42,149 bases of DNA from Thermodesulfovibrionales bacterium (GTDB lineage Bacteria; Nitrospirota; Thermodesulfovibrionia; Thermodesulfovibrionales; UBA9159). The stretch is from NCBI GenBank assembly GCA_035686305.1, contig DASRZP010000076.1, positions 1-42,149 on the forward strand, in the 5' to 3' direction. The position numbers were made by a program, and so were the translations under genes. The notes beneath the pieces are model-generated. The model worked only from the letters and a program-made list of their open reading frames with translations. It was not told the origin of the DNA and made no database searches. Every line of letters begins with the position of its first letter. Position 1 is the first letter of the stretch. Below, piece by piece: positions 39,990-42,149 of the stretch.

Positions 39990-41522
39990 ATGCTCGCGAA
40001 GATACTCAGCGCAAGTGTCGTCGGTATCGATGCATACGGAGTCGAGGTTGAGGTCGATATCACATCCAGGGGCCTGCCTCATTTCTCGATGGTCGGGCTG
40101 CCCGACGCTGCGGTAAAAGAGAGCCGTGACAGGGTCCGCGCGGCCTTGAAGAACATCGGTTTCAATTTCCCTCTCAAACAGATCACCGTGAATCTTGCGC
40201 CTGCCGATTTGAAGAAAGAGGGTTCTTCCTTTGACCTGCCGATCGGCGCCGGCATCATTGCTGCCGAGGGAGTCATTGATTCAGCGCTCTTCAGGGATTA
40301 TCTCTTTACCGGCGAGCTCTCTCTCGATGGCCGGATAAAGCCTGTCCGTGGTGCAATGTCTATGGCTATTTTGGCGAGAAGCATGGGACTGAAGGGACTG
40401 ATCCTCCCCATAGAGAACGCACCTGAGGCAGCCGTTGTCGGAGGGGTGAATGTTTTTGGAATGGAGAGCCTTCCAGAAGTCCTCGAATTTCTGGCTGCCC
40501 AGGATTCAAAACGACCCTTCGAAATCGATATCTCCCGTGCCCTTCAGGAAAACTCTCTTTACGAGGATGATTTCTCCGATGTCAAGGGCCAGGAGCACGC
40601 GAAGAGGGCACTCGAGGTTGCGGCAGCGGGAGGCCACAATGTCCTCATGATCGGGCCGCCCGGTTCGGGCAAGACCATGCTTTCGAAGAGGCTCGCTTCC
40701 ATCCTCCCTCCCATGACCTTTGACGAGGCCCTCGAAACAACAAGGATCCACAGCGTTGCGGGAATACTGAAAGACGGACAGCCGCTGCTCGCCACGCGAT
40801 CCTTTCGGTCTCCGCACCACACGATTTCAGATGTTGCGCTGATCGGAGGCGGACAGATCCCGAAGCCCGGCGAGGTGAGTCTCGCCCATAACGGTGTGCT
40901 CTTCCTTGACGAACTCCCCGAGTTCAAGAGGAATGTCCTCGAAGTTTTAAGACAGCCGATAGAGAATGGTGAAGTGACCGTATCGAGGGCGGTGGCTTCA
41001 ATTACTTATCCGGCCTCATTCATGCTCGTAAGCGCCATGAACCCCTGTCCCTGCGGATACTTCGGCGATCCCCGCCATCAATGCACATGCTCTGCAGGTC
41101 AGATCCACAGATACCGCAGGAGAGTCTCGGGTCCTCTCCTCGACCGCATCGACATCCATATCGAGGTGCCGGCGGTGCCGTACAAGGAACTCTCGACAGA
41201 ATACGCAGGGGAGAAGTCAGAGACGATCCGGGAAAGGGTGATCAGAGCGAGGAAGATGCAGCTCGACAGATTTTCGGGCGACAAGATTTACGCGAACGGT
41301 CATATGAAGACGAGGCACATCAAGAAATACTGTAAATTGCATCCTGAGGCGCATTCCCTCCTCGAGACCGCCATGCATAAACTCGGGTTGTCGGCACGGG
41401 CTTATGCAAGGATTCTCAAACTCTCGCGGACGATAGCGGATTTGGAAGCATCGGGGGATATCCTGCCGCATCATATCTCGGAGGCGATACAGTATAGGAC
41501 GCTAGACAGAGGGGTGTTTTAG
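39990..41522 (+). CDS. comM: YifB/ComM family AAA ATPase (magnesium-chelatase-like)
   Basis: A 510-residue protein. The N-terminus (about 1-170) is the Lon-S5-like ChlI domain with [19 protein letters not shown]. The AAA core has Walker A GPPGSGKT (222-229) and [11 protein letters not shown] as Walker B. The [18 protein letters not shown] zinc segment and [12 protein letters not shown] sensor region are diagnostic of the YifB subfamily rather than true Mg-chelatase, and the C-terminal [19 protein letters not shown] is typical. Relatives (ComM) act as branch-migration helicases in natural transformation. No competence gene is nearby. No ribosome binding site precedes the ATG, which sits 7 nt from the -10 box. 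Confidence 0.92.
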   Translation: MLAKILSASVVGIDAYGVEVEVDITSRGLPHFSMVGLPDAAVKESRDRVRAALKNIGFNFPLKQITVNLAPADLKKEGSSFDLPIGAGIIAAEGVIDSALFRDYLFTGELSLDGRIKPVRGAMSMAILARSMGLKGLILPIENAPEAAVVGGVNVFGMESLPEVLEFLAAQDSKRPFEIDISRALQENSLYEDDFSDVKGQEHAKRALEVAAAGGHNVLMIGPPGSGKTMLSKRLASILPPMTFDEALETTRIHSVAGILKDGQPLLATRSFRSPHHTISDVALIGGGQIPKPGEVSLAHNGVLFLDELPEFKRNVLEVLRQPIENGEVTVSRAVASITYPASFMLVSAMNPCPCGYFGDPRHQCTCSAGQIHRYRRRVSGPLLDRIDIHIEVPAVPYKELSTEYAGEKSETIRERVIRARKMQLDRFSGDKIYANGHMKTRHIKKYCKLHPEAHSLLETAMHKLGLSARAYARILKLSRTIADLEASGDILPHHISEAIQYRTLDRGVF

Positions 41523-41560
41523 CGTACAGGAAATTCATGGGGATGCCACCTGGGAGCATA

Positions 41561-41569
41561 TGGTATGAT
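41561..41569 (+). promoter_or_regulatory. Extended -10 promoter of the toxin-antitoxin pair
   Basis: TGG followed by TATGAT (41561-41569) is a good extended -10 element, 21 nt before the antitoxin start, with no clear -35. TAGGAG lies between it and the start. Confidence 0.4.
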
Positions 41570-41590
41570 ATGTTCATTAGGAGATGTGTG

Positions 41591-41833
41591 ATGGCAAATC
41601 CACTTCTTCAGCGTATTTCGATAGATCCGAATATCTGTTTTGGCAAGCCCCGCATCAAAGGCACGCGAATCTGGGTATCTCTTATCCTCGATTTTCTTGC
41701 AAACGGAATGACGGTTAAGGAACTTCTTGAGGAATATCCCCAATTGACAGAAGAAGACATCCGGGCTGCTATCGCCTATGGCGCGGAGATGTCCAGAGAA
41801 CGTTATGTTGAAGTCCCTGCCGAAACGTCCTGA
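41591..41833 (+). CDS. DUF433 antitoxin
   Basis: ATG 41591, seven nt after TAGGAG, gives an 80-residue protein; longer in-frame starts lack a binding site. The DUF433 core is complete: RISIDPNICFGKPRIKGTR, then VSLILDFLANGMTVKELL and EEDIRAAIAYGAEM. DUF433 proteins pair with PIN-like DUF5615 toxins and bind their own promoter. The stop codon TGA overlaps the toxin ATG by one base, so the pair is coupled. It is intact, unlike the Phd/VapC remnant at 27386-27716. Confidence 0.88.
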   Translation: MANPLLQRISIDPNICFGKPRIKGTRIWVSLILDFLANGMTVKELLEEYPQLTEEDIRAAIAYGAEMSRERYVEVPAETS

Positions 41834-42149
41834 TGAAATTCAAGCTCGACGAGAATTTTGGAAGGCGAACCCAGCAAATTTTCCTTGCCGGCGGACATGA
41901 TGTCTTGACAGTTCGCGATCAGGAATTGCAGAGTTGTGCCGATGACCGACTTTACGAAGTATGTTGTTCTGAGCAGCGATGTCTTGTGACTTTGGATCTG
42001 GATTTTGCCGATGTTACACGTTTCCCACCGGAGAAATCGGGAGGTATTATCGTCATCCGGGTTCCTAAGAATCCCAGTCTTGCCCTGCTTGAACAACTAA
42101 TTCATCAATTCCTGAAATCACTCACTCAAATGTCTATAGGCAATAACCT
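41833..42149 (+). CDS. DUF5615 PIN-like toxin, cut by the window end
   Basis: From ATG 41833 the frame stays open for 105 codons to the window edge with no stop, so the end of the gene is not visible; most family members are about 110-120 residues. MKFKLDENF carries the first acidic residue, AGGHDVLTVRDQEL and CADDRLYEVC follow, then the core VTLDLDFADV with two more Asp, and GGIIVIRV. These are the DUF5615 (Mut7-C-like) ribonuclease-fold motifs. It is the predicted toxin for the preceding DUF433 antitoxin. Cysteines at five positions are unusual but no function is implied. Confidence 0.83.
   Translation, partial: MKFKLDENFGRRTQQIFLAGGHDVLTVRDQELQSCADDRLYEVCCSEQRCLVTLDLDFADVTRFPPEKSGGIIVIRVPKNPSLALLEQLIHQFLKSLTQMSIGNN

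Noticed and set aside
1-42149. CRISPR arrays, insertion sequences, rRNA genes
   Set aside because: No regularly spaced repeats, transposase motifs or rRNA sequences were seen.

Overview
The window is about 42 kb of a Gram-negative bacterial chromosome of moderate GC. It is densely coding, with short intergenic gaps and many 4-bp ATGA overlaps. Heptose kinase, an O-antigen ligase and a glycan locus imply an LPS-bearing outer membrane. A complete RnfCDGEAB operon points to an anaerobic or facultative energy metabolism. The mix (Rnf, pyruvate-dehydrogenase-type E1, an ArsA-family ATPase, DUF748, DUF4197 and DUF433/DUF5615 genes) would suit Nitrospirota or a deltaproteobacterial-type lineage. That placement is inference; no rRNA or other taxonomic marker is present.

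Layout. 1-466: non-coding left edge and a tRNA-Val(CAC). 550-12407 (minus): a surface-glycan/LPS locus with UDP-glucose dehydrogenase, two GT4 enzymes, a polysaccharide deacetylase, a DUF6492 protein, three GT2 enzymes, a hexapeptide acetyltransferase, a methyltransferase, an O-antigen ligase and a DUF3108 protein. It contains decayed gene remnants next to ugd and a two-hairpin repeat. 12426-14063 (plus): hisA and hisF. 14179-16222 (minus): a PP-loop tRNA-thiolation-like enzyme and heptose-7-phosphate kinase. 16385-16825 (plus): a MerR regulator with a cysteine-rich tail. 16822-20860 (minus): penicillin-binding protein 1A, a TPR protein and phosphomannomutase/phosphoglucomutase. 21126-21779 (plus): endonuclease V. 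21892-27380 (plus): rnfCDGEAB. 27386-27716: debris of a Phd/VapC-type toxin-antitoxin pair. 27884-32689 (minus): mscL, DUF4197 and DUF748 envelope genes. 32914-36154 (minus): pyruvate dehydrogenase E1 beta and alpha, an ArsA-type ATPase and a small protein. 36319-38543 (plus): a small cysteine-rich protein, thioredoxin reductase and a secreted dienelactone hydrolase. 38599-39822 (minus): a protoporphyrinogen-oxidase-like flavoprotein. 39990-41522 (plus): YifB/ComM ATPase. 41591-42149 (plus): a DUF433/DUF5615 toxin-antitoxin pair cut by the window edge.

How the genes fit together. The sugar genes supply UDP-glucuronate (ugd), hexose-1-phosphates (the phosphomutase) and heptose (the kinase), and the glycosyltransferases with the ligase use them to build an LPS or exopolysaccharide. 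Rnf couples ferredoxin oxidation to NAD reduction and an ion gradient. The pyruvate dehydrogenase E1 pair feeds carbon metabolism, with E2 and E3 not in view.

The points most worth a second look are an RnfE that lacks one of the two membrane cysteines conserved in its family; a HisF with a 30-residue insertion next to its catalytic Asp130; apparent leaderless transcription of hisA, the DUF3108 gene and yifB; a MerR protein with seven tail cysteines whose control region has two face-to-face TATAAT boxes; a duplicated, decayed deacetylase tail beside ugd; and small cysteine-containing proteins next to thioredoxin reductase and the ArsA-type ATPase.
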